Below, piece by piece: positions 8,723 to 18,471 of a DNA stretch of 64,000 nt; the first letter of the stretch is position 1, and each line of letters starts with the position of its first letter. The notes beneath the pieces are model-generated. The model was not told the origin of the DNA and ran no database searches. It saw nothing but the letters and a program-made list of their open reading frames with translations. The position numbers and the translations under genes were made by a program. Origin of the DNA: Flavihumibacter petaseus NBRC 106054 (GTDB taxonomy: Bacteria; Bacteroidota; Bacteroidia; Chitinophagales; Chitinophagaceae); NCBI RefSeq assembly GCF_000974785.1, contig NZ_BBWV01000002.1, positions 620,001 to 684,000 on the forward strand, written 5' to 3'.

Positions 8723-9559
8723 ATGATCAGATCAGTTATCCTGGCCACAGGGGCGGTGCTTTTGGCACTGTCCCTGCGGGCGCAGGAGTTGTATGTATTC
8801 ACAGAGCCTGCATCCAATATACCCGGGGGGAGCCTCAATGCAAAGCTGGCGGCAAGGTATACCCGAAATCAGTACACCGGGGCATTTGCGCAACGCTATA
8901 CACCGGAGTTGATGGCTGGTATCAGCAAAGCGGTGCAGGTGAAGGTCAGCGGAACTTTTTCAGATTTCTACAGCAGTGCATTGCAACCTGAATCGTTTAA
9001 GGGTTATGTGAAATGGCGTTTCCTCAGCGAGGATGATATTCACAGGCATTTCCGGATGGCTGCTTTCGCAGATGGATCCTGGTCGCGGAATGATATGGTG
9101 TATGACGAGATGACCCTGGATGGTGACAATAGTGGAATTCAAGGCGGAATAGTAGCGACACAATTGTTGAACCGGCTGGCCATATCCGGAACGGCCAGTG
9201 TCATGCGGATTTTCGACGAAAAGTTTAAAGATCCGGCGCACGCTTCCCTGCATGACCAGAACAGCATTAATTACAGCTTTTCTGCTGGGTACCTGCTGTT
9301 TCCCTTCCATAACGACGACTACCGGCAGATGAACGGGAATCTTTACCTGGAAATGCTGGGGGCGAAGGGGCTGGAGCAAGGCAATTATTATCTCGATGCC
9401 GCTCCCGCTATCCAATTGATTTTCAATAGTCGTATCAAGGTCAATGCCGGCGCCAGGTTCCAGGTGACCGGTGATATGACCCGGTTGGCCCGCAATAATT
9501 ATTTTCTTAGCGTGGAAACGAGTTTTTTGCAGGTGTTCCGGAAGCGAAGGAGAGAATAA
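8723..9559 (+). CDS. Outer membrane beta-barrel protein of the metal operon
   Basis: A 278-residue exported protein with signal peptide MIRSVILATGAVLLALSLRA. It has many amphipathic strands with aromatic ends (for example FRMAAFADGSW and NGNLYLEMLGA) and a C-terminal run typical of barrels, then a basic tail KRRRE. It starts one base after the TlpA-like gene, so it belongs to the same operon. I do not recognise a named family with certainty. A small barrel that exports or senses metal at the outer membrane is a reasonable guess from context only. Confidence 0.6.
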   Translation: MIRSVILATGAVLLALSLRAQELYVFTEPASNIPGGSLNAKLAARYTRNQYTGAFAQRYTPELMAGISKAVQVKVSGTFSDFYSSALQPESFKGYVKWRFLSEDDIHRHFRMAAFADGSWSRNDMVYDEMTLDGDNSGIQGGIVATQLLNRLAISGTASVMRIFDEKFKDPAHASLHDQNSINYSFSAGYLLFPFHNDDYRQMNGNLYLEMLGAKGLEQGNYYLDAAPAIQLIFNSRIKVNAGARFQVTGDMTRLARNNYFLSVETSFLQVFRKRRRE

Positions 9560-9600
9560 AAGGCCGGGTGGAAGCGTTATAGGCTGGCCAACCCGTACTT

Positions 9601-10659
9601 ATGAAAACCAAAATGCTATTGGCCGGTTTGCTGTTCCTGCAAGGATTAACCGCCCAAAAAGTTGATCTTGACCGATTTTCGTTTTCTGTCGCTTACCGCG
9701 ATCTGCCCAGGCAACCCATTGATTCCGGATACCATACTTATGCCTTTCAATTGCAAACGGGTCCGCTGATGCGGGTGGCCCGGGAGCAGGCCAGGGGCAC
9801 GGAAACCCTGTACATTGAAGGATGGATGGGGGTTGTGGATGGCGCGGATATCGCTGTTTCGCTGGTGATGGAAGACCTGGTGGTGACAAAATCTGCCATT
9901 GCCGAACGCGAAGAAGTAAAGAAAGACAAGGAAGGCAAGATCATATCTGCACGCAGATTCTATGCACCGGTACTGACTTACTATTATGCTGCGCGGATGG
10001 AGTTGCGAGACAGGCAGGGCAGGACCCTGCAATCAAGGCAACTGGTTACCAGGAACCAGTCGTTTCAGTATACCGGCCCTGAAAAAAGTAGCCGTGCCGA
10101 GGTGTCCGGCCTCATGATGAACAGCTTTGACCTTACCGGCCCCCTGAGTTATTCCGTCGTTACCAAAACCATCCGCGATCTTTCTGTTGACCTGACTAAC
10201 AGTTACGGCTATGCGGAACGCCGGATTTCCGACCAGGTATGGGTACTGGATAGCCGGCAGCACCCGGAATACGAGGCTTTCCGACAGCATTGGGGCAATG
10301 TAAAGAACGGCCTCATCCTGCTTCAGCCAGACGTTCCCCTGGATGATGTAAAGCGCAGCATCGCTTCAGATATTACTTATTTTGAATCGCTGCCGGATAA
10401 GTATTCCGGCAGAAGCAAAGCTGACAGGAAATTAAGGTATGCCGCCTATTATATGCTGGCGAAGATTCACTATTACCTGGATAACCCTGGTCTTTCGGCT
10501 ACTGCAGCCACGAGCCTTGTTTTGAACGACTATGACAGCAGAGACGGGAAATACCTGGAGGCGGCAGCACTTGAACTGATGGAAATATTCCGGATCAACA
10601 AGCGGCATAGCCGGCATTTTCCACTGTATTTCGACGGTATGGCGGCAACAAATCAGTAA
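9601..10659 (+). CDS. Exported protein of unknown function
   Basis: A 352-residue protein with a signal peptide (MKTKMLLAGLLFLQGLTAQ). No catalytic motif is obvious. The first 200 residues look beta-rich (for example YIEGWMGVVDGADIAVSLVM). The last 110 residues are helical and TPR-like (RKLRYAAYYMLAKIHYYLD, then YLEAAALELMEIFRINKRH). A KKDKEGKI loop precedes RRFYAPVLTYYYAARM. It lies 41 bp behind the metal operon and 15 bp before gntK, so it may be cotranscribed with either. I do not recognise the family. Confidence 0.6.
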   Translation: MKTKMLLAGLLFLQGLTAQKVDLDRFSFSVAYRDLPRQPIDSGYHTYAFQLQTGPLMRVAREQARGTETLYIEGWMGVVDGADIAVSLVMEDLVVTKSAIAEREEVKKDKEGKIISARRFYAPVLTYYYAARMELRDRQGRTLQSRQLVTRNQSFQYTGPEKSSRAEVSGLMMNSFDLTGPLSYSVVTKTIRDLSVDLTNSYGYAERRISDQVWVLDSRQHPEYEAFRQHWGNVKNGLILLQPDVPLDDVKRSIASDITYFESLPDKYSGRSKADRKLRYAAYYMLAKIHYYLDNPGLSATAATSLVLNDYDSRDGKYLEAAALELMEIFRINKRHSRHFPLYFDGMAATNQ

Positions 10660-10674
10660 ATTGGTGGCATTGCA

Positions 10675-12141
10675 ATGCCTATGCGCTACTTTGCGGGATT
10701 AGATATCGGGACCACTCATACCAAATTGATCGTTACTGATGAGCAACTCCATGTAGTGTTTCAGGCAAAAAAAGGATATGAGCTGGGGCATGGTGCGCGG
10801 CTCGATGCGCCGGAAATATTATCTCACAGTATTTACCTGGTAGAAGCAGCCTTGCTGCAATTGCCCGCTGCTGCTGAATCTTTGGTGATCGGGTGCAGTG
10901 CCGCCATGCACAGCCTGTTGCTGTGTGACGATCAGGGCGCTGCGCTCAGCACCCTGCAAACCTGGGCAGACAACAGCAGTCAGCCGATTTTGCCAAGACT
11001 TCGGGAAGACCGTGAAGTAGCTGTTTTTTTTGCTGTTACCGGAACGCCATTACACCCGATGTCGCCATTCTGCAAACTGGCATGGTTGCGGCAGCAGCAT
11101 CCTGCGTTGCTCGATCACGCAGCGAAGTGTGTAGGTATAAAAGAGTACCTCTGGTATCACCTGACTGGATACTGGGAGATTGATACCAGTCTTGCTTCTG
11201 CTACCGGTTTGTTCTCCTTGGCAGACCAGTACTGGCACCTGCCGGCGGTATTGAAGGCGGGCATCAGGCCGGACCAGTTGTCGTTACCCGTACCGGCCAC
11301 GCATATACGCCAGCCTTTGGCTAACCTGCTGCCGGCACTTCATAAGGTCGATTACCCCGTGAGCCTGGTAATTGGTGGCAGTGATGGTTGCCTGGCACAG
11401 CTGGGTTCGGGTATACTTTCTCCCGGCGCCGCAGCACTTACCATCGGTACCAGCGGCGCCATCCGGATAACCCGCAAACAGTTATGGACAGACGAAGAAC
11501 AGAAATTGTTCACCTATATCCTCGATGGTGATTACTGTGTAATTGGCGGTGCTACCAATAACGGTGGTATAGCGCTTCAATGGTGGCAGGAGGCGGTGGC
11601 GATCAAACCTGGTGACCCGGGTGCCGTACTGACCGATTTTAACCAGGCTTTATTGCGAACACCTGCGGGTGCCGGTGGTTTGACATGCGTTCCCTGGTTC
11701 TGGGGAGAAAGGGCACCTGTGTGGGATGCGGAAGCTACCGGAATATTTGCCGGCGTTACCAGCAGTCATGAACAGGTGCATTTCCAGCGGGCGATGGTGG
11801 AGGGGATCTGTTTTGGATTCCGGAAACTGTTGCAGCACCTGGAAAGGGCAGGAGGTTCAATTCATACCATTGCTGCCAGTGGGGGCTTCACGGCCAGCGA
11901 AGCGTGGTTGACGACCATGGCGGATATTCTCCGGCGACCAGTTGAGATTACTGCTGAAGGAGTGGATAAATCTGCCCTGGGCGCAATTGCGATGGCGATG
12001 AAGGCGTCCGGGCAACTGGATAGCCTGGAAGCATTTGCAGCGCTGACCGATGCCGGCACCAGGCGATTCCTTCCCAACCAGGAAACCCAATTACTCTACG
12101 ATAAGCAATTTCAATACTATAGCCGCCTATGTCAGTGCTGA
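10675..12141 (+). CDS. gntK: FGGY-family carbohydrate kinase, probably gluconokinase
   Basis: Phosphorylates a sugar or sugar acid, most likely gluconate to 6-phosphogluconate, in the cytosol. The 488-residue protein has the FGGY ATPase fold: GLDIGTTHTK phosphate-binding start, the central GGSDGCLAQLGSG and TIGTSGAIR nucleotide motifs, and late IAASGGFTASEAW. The substrate assignment rests on its overlap (13 bp) with a GntP-type permease gene. The kinase alone could also act on xylulose or glycerol-like substrates. Both ATG 10675 and ATG 10681 are possible starts. Confidence 0.85.
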   Translation: MPMRYFAGLDIGTTHTKLIVTDEQLHVVFQAKKGYELGHGARLDAPEILSHSIYLVEAALLQLPAAAESLVIGCSAAMHSLLLCDDQGAALSTLQTWADNSSQPILPRLREDREVAVFFAVTGTPLHPMSPFCKLAWLRQQHPALLDHAAKCVGIKEYLWYHLTGYWEIDTSLASATGLFSLADQYWHLPAVLKAGIRPDQLSLPVPATHIRQPLANLLPALHKVDYPVSLVIGGSDGCLAQLGSGILSPGAAALTIGTSGAIRITRKQLWTDEEQKLFTYILDGDYCVIGGATNNGGIALQWWQEAVAIKPGDPGAVLTDFNQALLRTPAGAGGLTCVPWFWGERAPVWDAEATGIFAGVTSSHEQVHFQRAMVEGICFGFRKLLQHLERAGGSIHTIAASGGFTASEAWLTTMADILRRPVEITAEGVDKSALGAIAMAMKASGQLDSLEAFAALTDAGTRRFLPNQETQLLYDKQFQYYSRLCQC

Positions 12142-13433
12142 TCATTGTTCTGGCCATCGGATTACTCTTTTGGCTAACCCTAAATAAGGTACTTCCGTTC
12201 ATTGCCTTGTTACTGGTAACCATCCTGATCGGTCTCGCCTTCGGAATGTCGCTGAATGAATTATTAAAAGCCATGCAGGACGGCATCGGTAGCATGCTGG
12301 GCAGTATGGCGCTGATCCTCTGTTTTGGTGCCATACAGGGCCGGCTGCTCGAGAAAACCGGTGCCGCCACGGTGATCAGCAGGTTCCTGATGGACAAGCT
12401 GGGTAGACAGCATATTCAGTGGGCGGTGCTGCTGATGGGCTTCCTGGTGGGCATCCCGCTGTTTTACAACGCAGGTTTTGTGATACTGGTACCGTTCGTT
12501 TTTACGATTGCCGCGAGTGCGCGGCTTCCCTTGTTATACGTTGCCATTCCGACAGCTTCGGCGTTGTCGGTTACTCATGGTTTTTTACCACCCCATCCCG
12601 GTCCGGTTGGCCTGGCTGCCATTTTTCATGCGTCGATCGGGAAAACGATTTTATATGGACTCCTGGTGGCGGTGCCAACAGTTTGCCTTGCAGGTGTGGT
12701 TTTTGGCCGGCGATTCCGTCATCACTCCGTGATGCCCCGGGAAGCAGCTACCCTGGAAACAACAGAAGCATTACCGCCTGTAGGGCGTTCCATTGCCGTA
12801 TCGCTGCTACCTGTTTTTTTGATTGCAATGTCTGCCGGCATTGGTCCCTTTCTGCCGGAAGAAAGCCTGTTGAGAACAATACTGGCAGCTATTGGTGATC
12901 CTGTGATCGCCCTGATGATCACCGTAGGAGCTGCCTCCTGGTTCCTGGGATGGGCGAGAGGGGTGAAGACCGTAACGATTATGGACCATTATGGAAAAGC
13001 TATTGAAAGTGTTGCCATTATCATGATGGTGATCGCAGCAGGCGGAGCGCTGAAGGAAGTGCTGACGAAAAGCGGTGTAGCCGCAGAAGTGGCGGGATTT
13101 ATTTCCGGCAATCAGTTTCCACCGCTGGTTGCGGGATGGCTGGTAGCAGCGGGGATCCGGGTGGTGATCGGGTCGGCAACCATTGCGGGACTTACGGCAG
13201 CAGGTATACTCGCCCCGCTGGTTGCAGCGGGATCTGTGTCACCGGAATGGATGTTGTTGTCCTGTGGCGCAGGCAGCCTGTTTTGCAGTCATGTTAACGA
13301 TACCGGCTTCTGGATGTTCAAAGAGTATTTCGGGCTTACCGTAAAGGAAACGCTGTTGTCGTGGACAATGATGGAGACGATTATTTCCGTTGCAGGACTA
13401 TTGCTGATCCTCTTGTTTTCCTGCTTTGTCTGA
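12129..13433 (+). CDS. gntP: GntP-family gluconate:H+ symporter
   Basis: A 434-residue inner-membrane permease with about 12 hydrophobic segments. Characteristic GntP motifs include NELLKAMQDGIGSMLGSMALIL, GIPLFYNAGFVIL, THGFLPPHPGPVGLA and the C-terminal CSHVNDTGFWMFKEYFGL. Its start lies inside the end of the kinase gene (13-bp overlap), which pairs uptake with phosphorylation. Its TGA directly abuts the stop codon of the convergent protease gene, leaving no room for a terminator between them. Confidence 0.92.
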   Translation: MSVLIIVLAIGLLFWLTLNKVLPFIALLLVTILIGLAFGMSLNELLKAMQDGIGSMLGSMALILCFGAIQGRLLEKTGAATVISRFLMDKLGRQHIQWAVLLMGFLVGIPLFYNAGFVILVPFVFTIAASARLPLLYVAIPTASALSVTHGFLPPHPGPVGLAAIFHASIGKTILYGLLVAVPTVCLAGVVFGRRFRHHSVMPREAATLETTEALPPVGRSIAVSLLPVFLIAMSAGIGPFLPEESLLRTILAAIGDPVIALMITVGAASWFLGWARGVKTVTIMDHYGKAIESVAIIMMVIAAGGALKEVLTKSGVAAEVAGFISGNQFPPLVAGWLVAAGIRVVIGSATIAGLTAAGILAPLVAAGSVSPEWMLLSCGAGSLFCSHVNDTGFWMFKEYFGLTVKETLLSWTMMETIISVAGLLLILLFSCFV

Positions 13434-14381
13434 TTATTGATTCCAGTCGTTCCAGATAGAGCACTGGAAGGATTTGTCTTCCCGTTGCAGGTGTCTCATG
13501 GAGCCGACATATACCGCATTCATTACAGCCCTGGGCCTGAAGCGGATATCGCCATTCCGCAGCTGATAGCCCGTACCAAAATGCGATAGTCCCAGGGCAT
13601 GACCGGTTTCATGCAATGCTACGGATTCAATGTCGTAATCTGTATTCTGGCTGTTGCGCCAGTTGAAATTGTCGTTGTAGTAGGTTTCGCGGAAGGCGAC
13701 ATCATTTACGCCATTGTGGTCAATGTCCGTAGGCAGGCCATCATCACCAAAATAGACAAAAGTAAAGGTAACGGCCAGCACAAAGCTGCCGCCATCCGGC
13801 GTCAGTGCGTCAAAGAATCCGCGGGGCAGAAAGCCTGCATGCTGCAGGTCTGCTATATTGGTCGGCCATCCGCCAAAACCGATCTGGCTGGCAACATAAC
13901 CAATGCTCTCCTCGTTGGTCACTTTTTTAAAAATCAATCGTGAACAGCTGCTCTCGCTCCAGTTGTTCATAGCGCGGTCTATCGCATTGTTCACTGCCTG
14001 TTTGCTCACGCCGAAATCACGGGTATATGCATTGCCAATCGCATAGGTGATCACGCGCCTGCCGCCTCTCCGGGGATCGCGTGTTACAAACTCTGCGTCG
14101 GGTTTGGTTTTTTTATCGTTATACAGGATGGTGGCATTATCATTGTTGCCGCGCTTCTGACAACGCATGTATTCGGCTTTCAGCAACACCGGATGATGTT
14201 TAGAAAAGGCACTGGCCGGCATCACCGTGTAGTCGAGATCACCCGGTTTATTCACACCGGATACCTGTTTGCCGGGGCTGGACAAGGCATCGGCCAGGTG
14301 ATCAGAAAGTTCGTCTTTTTTGGCACAGGAAAAGAGCATCCAGGAGGCGGATGCCAGCAGGAGGGTTGACAACGGCTTCAT
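13434..14381 (-). CDS. Matrixin-like zinc metalloprotease, lipoprotein
   Basis: A 315-residue protein with a lipoprotein signal (LLLASASWMLFSC, Cys19), so probably anchored in an outer or inner membrane leaflet. The zinc site HETGHALGLSH (H257, E258, H261, H267) followed by the Met-turn AVMNAVY about 25 residues later is the metzincin/M10 signature. A lone Cys in YMRCQKRGNND (about residue 74), upstream of the catalytic domain, resembles a cysteine-switch position, but the flanking residues do not match the PRCGxPD consensus. It probably acts on extracellular or periplasmic protein. The start lies 25 bp behind the YpdA stop. Confidence 0.8.
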   Translation of the reverse strand: MKPLSTLLLASASWMLFSCAKKDELSDHLADALSSPGKQVSGVNKPGDLDYTVMPASAFSKHHPVLLKAEYMRCQKRGNNDNATILYNDKKTKPDAEFVTRDPRRGGRRVITYAIGNAYTRDFGVSKQAVNNAIDRAMNNWSESSCSRLIFKKVTNEESIGYVASQIGFGGWPTNIADLQHAGFLPRGFFDALTPDGGSFVLAVTFTFVYFGDDGLPTDIDHNGVNDVAFRETYYNDNFNWRNSQNTDYDIESVALHETGHALGLSHFGTGYQLRNGDIRFRPRAVMNAVYVGSMRHLQREDKSFQCSIWNDWNQ

Positions 14382-14406
14382 AAACTATTGGATTTACAAC
14401 ACATTA

Positions 14407-15390
14407 TCATTTTACTTCATTTCTCCTCCTTTTAACGTCAGAAATGATTCTTTTCGCATGTATCCTGGAATTTTCTATGAAAAGACTGTGGGTATCCATC
14501 CCGCCGCAGATCACCCCGGCGAGATAAATGCCTGATACACTGGACTCCTGTGTTTTTCCATGGAGGATAGGCCGCCTGCTTTCATCCAGGGATAATTCTA
14601 CCCCTACCGATTCCAGGAAGGCGAGATTCGGCTCATATCCTGTCATGGCAATAATCCAGTCGTTCGGGAGCGTTATGGGGCCATCGGGTGTTGCAATGTC
14701 TACTTCCCGCTCACGGATGGCGGTAATGGAACTGCTGAAATATGCTTTGATCGAACCTTCTTTGATCCTGTTGATAATATCCGGGCGCACCCAGTATTTG
14801 ACCCTTTTGCCCACCTCTTCCTGCCGGATGATCATGGTTACCCGGGCGCCTTTGCGCCATGTTTCCAATGCGGCATCTACCGCGGAATTCTGCGCGCCTA
14901 CTACCACCACGTCCTGGAAGGCATAAAAATGAGGATCCTGGTAATAGTGCGTGACCTTGGCCAGTTCCTCACCAGGAACTTTCAGTTTATAGGGAATATC
15001 AAAAAAGCCCGTCGCTATAATAATATGACGGGCTTTGTATTGTTCTTTAATGCTGGTCACTGCAAACCAGCCGTTTTGCCTTTCTACCCCAGTGACTTTC
15101 TCAAACAGCCGGATGTTCAATTCGAAACTGGTCGTGACACGACGGTAATATTCAAGAGCCTCTGCGCGGGTCGGCTTTGCATTATTGGAAACGAAAGGTA
15201 CATTGCCGATCTCCAGTCGCTCTGATGTTGAAAAGAAAGTCATATTGGCCGGATAGTGGTACAGGGAATTCACCAGGCAACCCTTTTCCAGGATCACGTA
15301 AGAAAGCTTTGCTTTTTTTGCTTCCAGTCCACAGGCCAGTCCGATCGGACCACCGCCGATGATCAACACATCATATACGTCATTTGTCAT
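14407..15390 (-). CDS. ypdA: YpdA-family putative bacillithiol-disulfide reductase
   Basis: A 327-residue FAD/NADPH oxidoreductase. It opens with the dinucleotide fold VLIIGGGPIGLACG and has the YpdA signature YPANMTFFSTSERLEIG. A second Rossmann motif VVVGAQNSAVDAALE and the late AGVICGGMDTHSLFIENSR follow. It lacks the CxxC of thioredoxin reductases, as expected for this family, which recycles bacillithiol disulfide in low-GC Gram-positives and Bacteroidota. It lies in a minus-strand run between the GIN-domain gene (9 bp) and the protease. Confidence 0.88.
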   Translation of the reverse strand: MTNDVYDVLIIGGGPIGLACGLEAKKAKLSYVILEKGCLVNSLYHYPANMTFFSTSERLEIGNVPFVSNNAKPTRAEALEYYRRVTTSFELNIRLFEKVTGVERQNGWFAVTSIKEQYKARHIIIATGFFDIPYKLKVPGEELAKVTHYYQDPHFYAFQDVVVVGAQNSAVDAALETWRKGARVTMIIRQEEVGKRVKYWVRPDIINRIKEGSIKAYFSSSITAIREREVDIATPDGPITLPNDWIIAMTGYEPNLAFLESVGVELSLDESRRPILHGKTQESSVSGIYLAGVICGGMDTHSLFIENSRIHAKRIISDVKRRRNEVK

Positions 15391-15399
15391 TCCCCAAAT

Positions 15400-16110
15400 C
15401 TACTGCATCGGCGTCACCCTGCCAGAACCGGACACTTTGAGTTTTATCTGAGGCGTTCCTTTGTACCAGACATTTCCACTGCCGGAGATTTCACTCTCCA
15501 GGTATTCATCCGCCCAGAGCCAGATATCACCGGAACCACTGGTTTCCGTATAGGCCGATTTGGCGGTTACTGCACGCAGGTCGGTTTGACCGCTGCCACT
15601 GATTTTTATTTTTTCAGTTTGCACCTGTCCGTTTTGAATGCGGATACTACCGCTGCCGCTTATCCGTGTTTCCAGTTCATTGGCTGACAGGCTCATCACC
15701 GAAATGCTGCCGCTTCCGCTTGACTCCAGCCAGAGTCTTTGTGTATTAACGGGTGAAGCTACCTGGGCTGACCCGGATCCGCTGAGGTGAAGGCCATTGA
15801 GTGTGCTGCCATAAACATGTACTTCAATAGGTTCATAGGAGCGGATCACGGTATGTTCCCGCAAACGGATTCTCAGTTCATCTCCACTCACAAAAGTTTC
15901 GATCACATCCAGTATGTTTTGCTGGGCCCTGATCTCCAGGCGCGGTTCGTTGCCCGTTTCAAAGGTCAGGGTACCCGGTATGGCATAATGCACGGCGGTG
16001 AAACTGCCGGGCTGTCGCTGCTCTGTGATCACAGGTCCATCGCCGTTCACCTTTTTGCAGGCGTTCAGGGAAACAAGCATTGCTAACAGGTAAATTATCG
16101 ATTGCTTCAT
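15400..16110 (-). CDS. Head GIN-domain (DUF2807) putative adhesin
   Basis: A 236-residue exported protein with a short lipoprotein-like signal (MKQSIIYLLAMLVSLNAC). The body is a right-handed beta-solenoid type built from repeated turns ending in SGSG, for example LSGSGSAQV, SSGSGSISV, ISGSGSIRI, ISGSGQTDL, TSGSGDIWL and VSGSGRVTP. This spacing is the DUF2807/GIN pattern. These proteins are thought to be surface adhesins or barrier components, but no specific ligand is known. It starts 12 bp behind the TonB receptor and is probably cotranscribed with it. Confidence 0.85.
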   Translation of the reverse strand: MKQSIIYLLAMLVSLNACKKVNGDGPVITEQRQPGSFTAVHYAIPGTLTFETGNEPRLEIRAQQNILDVIETFVSGDELRIRLREHTVIRSYEPIEVHVYGSTLNGLHLSGSGSAQVASPVNTQRLWLESSGSGSISVMSLSANELETRISGSGSIRIQNGQVQTEKIKISGSGQTDLRAVTAKSAYTETSGSGDIWLWADEYLESEISGSGNVWYKGTPQIKLKVSGSGRVTPMQ

Positions 16111-16122
16111 TACTATTGATTT

Positions 16123-18471
16123 TTAAAATTGTATGGCGTAGTTGAGTACAGGAATGATTCCTGTCATGTGTTCATTGATGATTTCACCTTTCAGCGGGTC
16201 ATACCGCCTGCCATAAATATTGGCACGGTTGGTAAGATTCTGTACGTCAAGTGACAGTGTGCTGGTATGGCGCGGCCGGTTCCACTTCATGCTCAGCCGG
16301 ATATCCATACGGAAGTACGCCGGCATCTGTTGTGAGAAGGCAAGGTTTTCATAGTATTTGGTATAGCCCAATTGCTCTGAGGCTTCAAAGTTGATCGGCG
16401 TATCCCGGTAGCCGCCGAGGTAGACCAGTTTTCCATTGACGCCAAAGCTGCGTTTGTTGGTGTGATGAACGAATTCCTTTCCCGCGGTGAGTGTTGAGGC
16501 GAGTCCGCCATTGAACCTGGTGTTGCGCTCCACACCATCAGCTGCCGTGTAAAGGCTCTTGTAAAATGAATTGGAAAACAACAGGTAAAAATGATTTCGC
16601 AATTGTTTTTCAAAGGAAATCTCCAGCCCATAATTTCTTCCCTTGCCATTGTTGACCAGCGGATCGGTAACAAAGTCTTCCATGATATTCAGTGTACTGA
16701 AAGTGCTGGTGTCATAAATGCTAATGGGCACGTCAGCGAGCATCTGGTAATAGGCTTCTGCACGTAGTTTCAGGCCTTTTCCCAACAGCCTGTTGTACGA
16801 CAATACAAAATGCTGCGCGCGGGTCAGATCAAGATTTTTATTGGGTAATGAATGTGTACTGCCATCCGGTGTTTCGGCAAAATACACACCCATTCCCTGG
16901 ATCTGGCTGTGGCTGCCATAGCCGAATGCAAAACTGTTTTTGCGGTCGGCATCATACCGGATCGCCACACGTGGTTCAATGGCGTTGGTGTTGTTGAGCA
17001 TGAGTTGCAGGAAGTGCAATCCGCCGGTTACCATCCACTTTTCAGACATCCGGTATTGCCATTGAGCGAAAGCCTGAACCGTTCCGGTATTGCCGGTTGT
17101 ATTGATGCGTTCCAGTACCGGGTCGCCGGGATTTTCCCTGCTGTGTTGCAGGTAGTTGAAGCGGATACCGGTAAAGGTGAGCCCTCCGCTGAAGGCATGT
17201 TTATTGCTCAGCTGGTATTGTATGGCTGTGTTGGCGATCATCTTCCTGGTATCATAGGATTCTTTGTAGGTGTTGAGAATACTGTCAGGTCTTTCTGCAT
17301 ATCGTTCATCATACTGGTTTTCCTGCAGTGAATAGGCGATCCTTGTTTTCCACTGAATTTTTTTACCGATCGGCAAACTGTATGTCATGCCGGCAACACC
17401 TGTTTTGCCTTCATATTTGCCGCCATACCGGTCGGCTTCCGTTTCCCATTTAACGGGATCTGTTTCCGTATCAAAATTTTGAGCGCTCTGGCCACCAAAT
17501 CCGAACAGGGTAAATGTTCCCGCCTTTCCTGCGGGAAGATTGATGTTAAAGGAAAGGTCCTGGAAGTCTGTGGAACCGGTACCGATATCCAGGCCGAGTT
17601 TTCCCAACAACTGCAATGTAGAATACCGGTAATTCACCAGGTAGGAGCCTTTGTAGTGCTTGCTGAACGGGCCTTCCGCCGCAAGGTTCAGTCCCAGCAT
17701 CCCGATCTGTGCGGTATATTCTCTTTTCTCATTGTTTCCTTTGCGCAGATGGAGATCGAATGCACCGCCGAGTGCGTTACCGTACTCTGCTGCAAATGCA
17801 CCGGTAACAAAATCAGAAGTGGAGAGCAGCTGGGCACTGAGAATGGAGATCCCGCCACCGCTGCTGTTTGCACTCGCAAAGTGATTGGGATTGGGAATGT
17901 CAACCCCTTCCATACGCCATAACAATCCGGACGGCGCATTGCCCCTGATCACAATGTTGTTTCCACCATCATCAGAACCCACAACGCCTGCAAAGCTGGT
18001 GGCCATCCGCAACGGATCATTGACCGCAGCAGCGTAGCGCTGGGTTTCTTCCACGCTGAAAGCACGGGCGCTGACAACACTGAGCTCATTCAGTGGTTTG
18101 GTTCGTAAAGCCTTTGCCTTGACAACCACTTCTGCTTCGCTTTTGATGGATAATTGCATAGGAACCGACAATACCATTTCCTTACCGGAGATCAGGTTGA
18201 GGTTATCCATCCAGATCTCCTGGTACCCGGTGTGCGTGATATTCAGTTGCTGGATGCCAATGGGTACCTGGTCAAACCGGAAGTAGCCCTGTTGATCCGT
18301 AACGGTTTTGCGGTTGAGTGCAGGCAGGCTCACAGTAGCACCCGCTACAGGTGTTTGCAGCAACTGATCAGTTACCTGCCCGCGAAGGGTCTGTGTTACC
18401 TGTGCGCTTAAGAGAAAGGGAATCAGTATTCCGAAAATGCCGATAAGGTTTTTCCAATATTTAAACATCAT
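16123..18471 (-). CDS. TonB-dependent receptor with N-terminal CarboxypepD_reg-like domain
   Basis: A 782-residue outer-membrane transporter. After a signal peptide comes a carboxypeptidase-regulatory-like beta domain (about 28-110: LRGQVTDQLLQTPVAGATVSLP). The plug domain contains NNIVIRGNAPSGLLWRMEGVDIPNPNHF, and a 22-strand type barrel ends in the terminal aromatic YAIQF. It has no STN domain of its own; the STN domain is in the protein encoded just upstream. The ligand is unknown. No SusD-like partner follows, so it is not a classical SusCD glycan pair. Confidence 0.88.
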   Translation of the reverse strand: MMFKYWKNLIGIFGILIPFLLSAQVTQTLRGQVTDQLLQTPVAGATVSLPALNRKTVTDQQGYFRFDQVPIGIQQLNITHTGYQEIWMDNLNLISGKEMVLSVPMQLSIKSEAEVVVKAKALRTKPLNELSVVSARAFSVEETQRYAAAVNDPLRMATSFAGVVGSDDGGNNIVIRGNAPSGLLWRMEGVDIPNPNHFASANSSGGGISILSAQLLSTSDFVTGAFAAEYGNALGGAFDLHLRKGNNEKREYTAQIGMLGLNLAAEGPFSKHYKGSYLVNYRYSTLQLLGKLGLDIGTGSTDFQDLSFNINLPAGKAGTFTLFGFGGQSAQNFDTETDPVKWETEADRYGGKYEGKTGVAGMTYSLPIGKKIQWKTRIAYSLQENQYDERYAERPDSILNTYKESYDTRKMIANTAIQYQLSNKHAFSGGLTFTGIRFNYLQHSRENPGDPVLERINTTGNTGTVQAFAQWQYRMSEKWMVTGGLHFLQLMLNNTNAIEPRVAIRYDADRKNSFAFGYGSHSQIQGMGVYFAETPDGSTHSLPNKNLDLTRAQHFVLSYNRLLGKGLKLRAEAYYQMLADVPISIYDTSTFSTLNIMEDFVTDPLVNNGKGRNYGLEISFEKQLRNHFYLLFSNSFYKSLYTAADGVERNTRFNGGLASTLTAGKEFVHHTNKRSFGVNGKLVYLGGYRDTPINFEASEQLGYTKYYENLAFSQQMPAYFRMDIRLSMKWNRPRHTSTLSLDVQNLTNRANIYGRRYDPLKGEIINEHMTGIIPVLNYAIQF

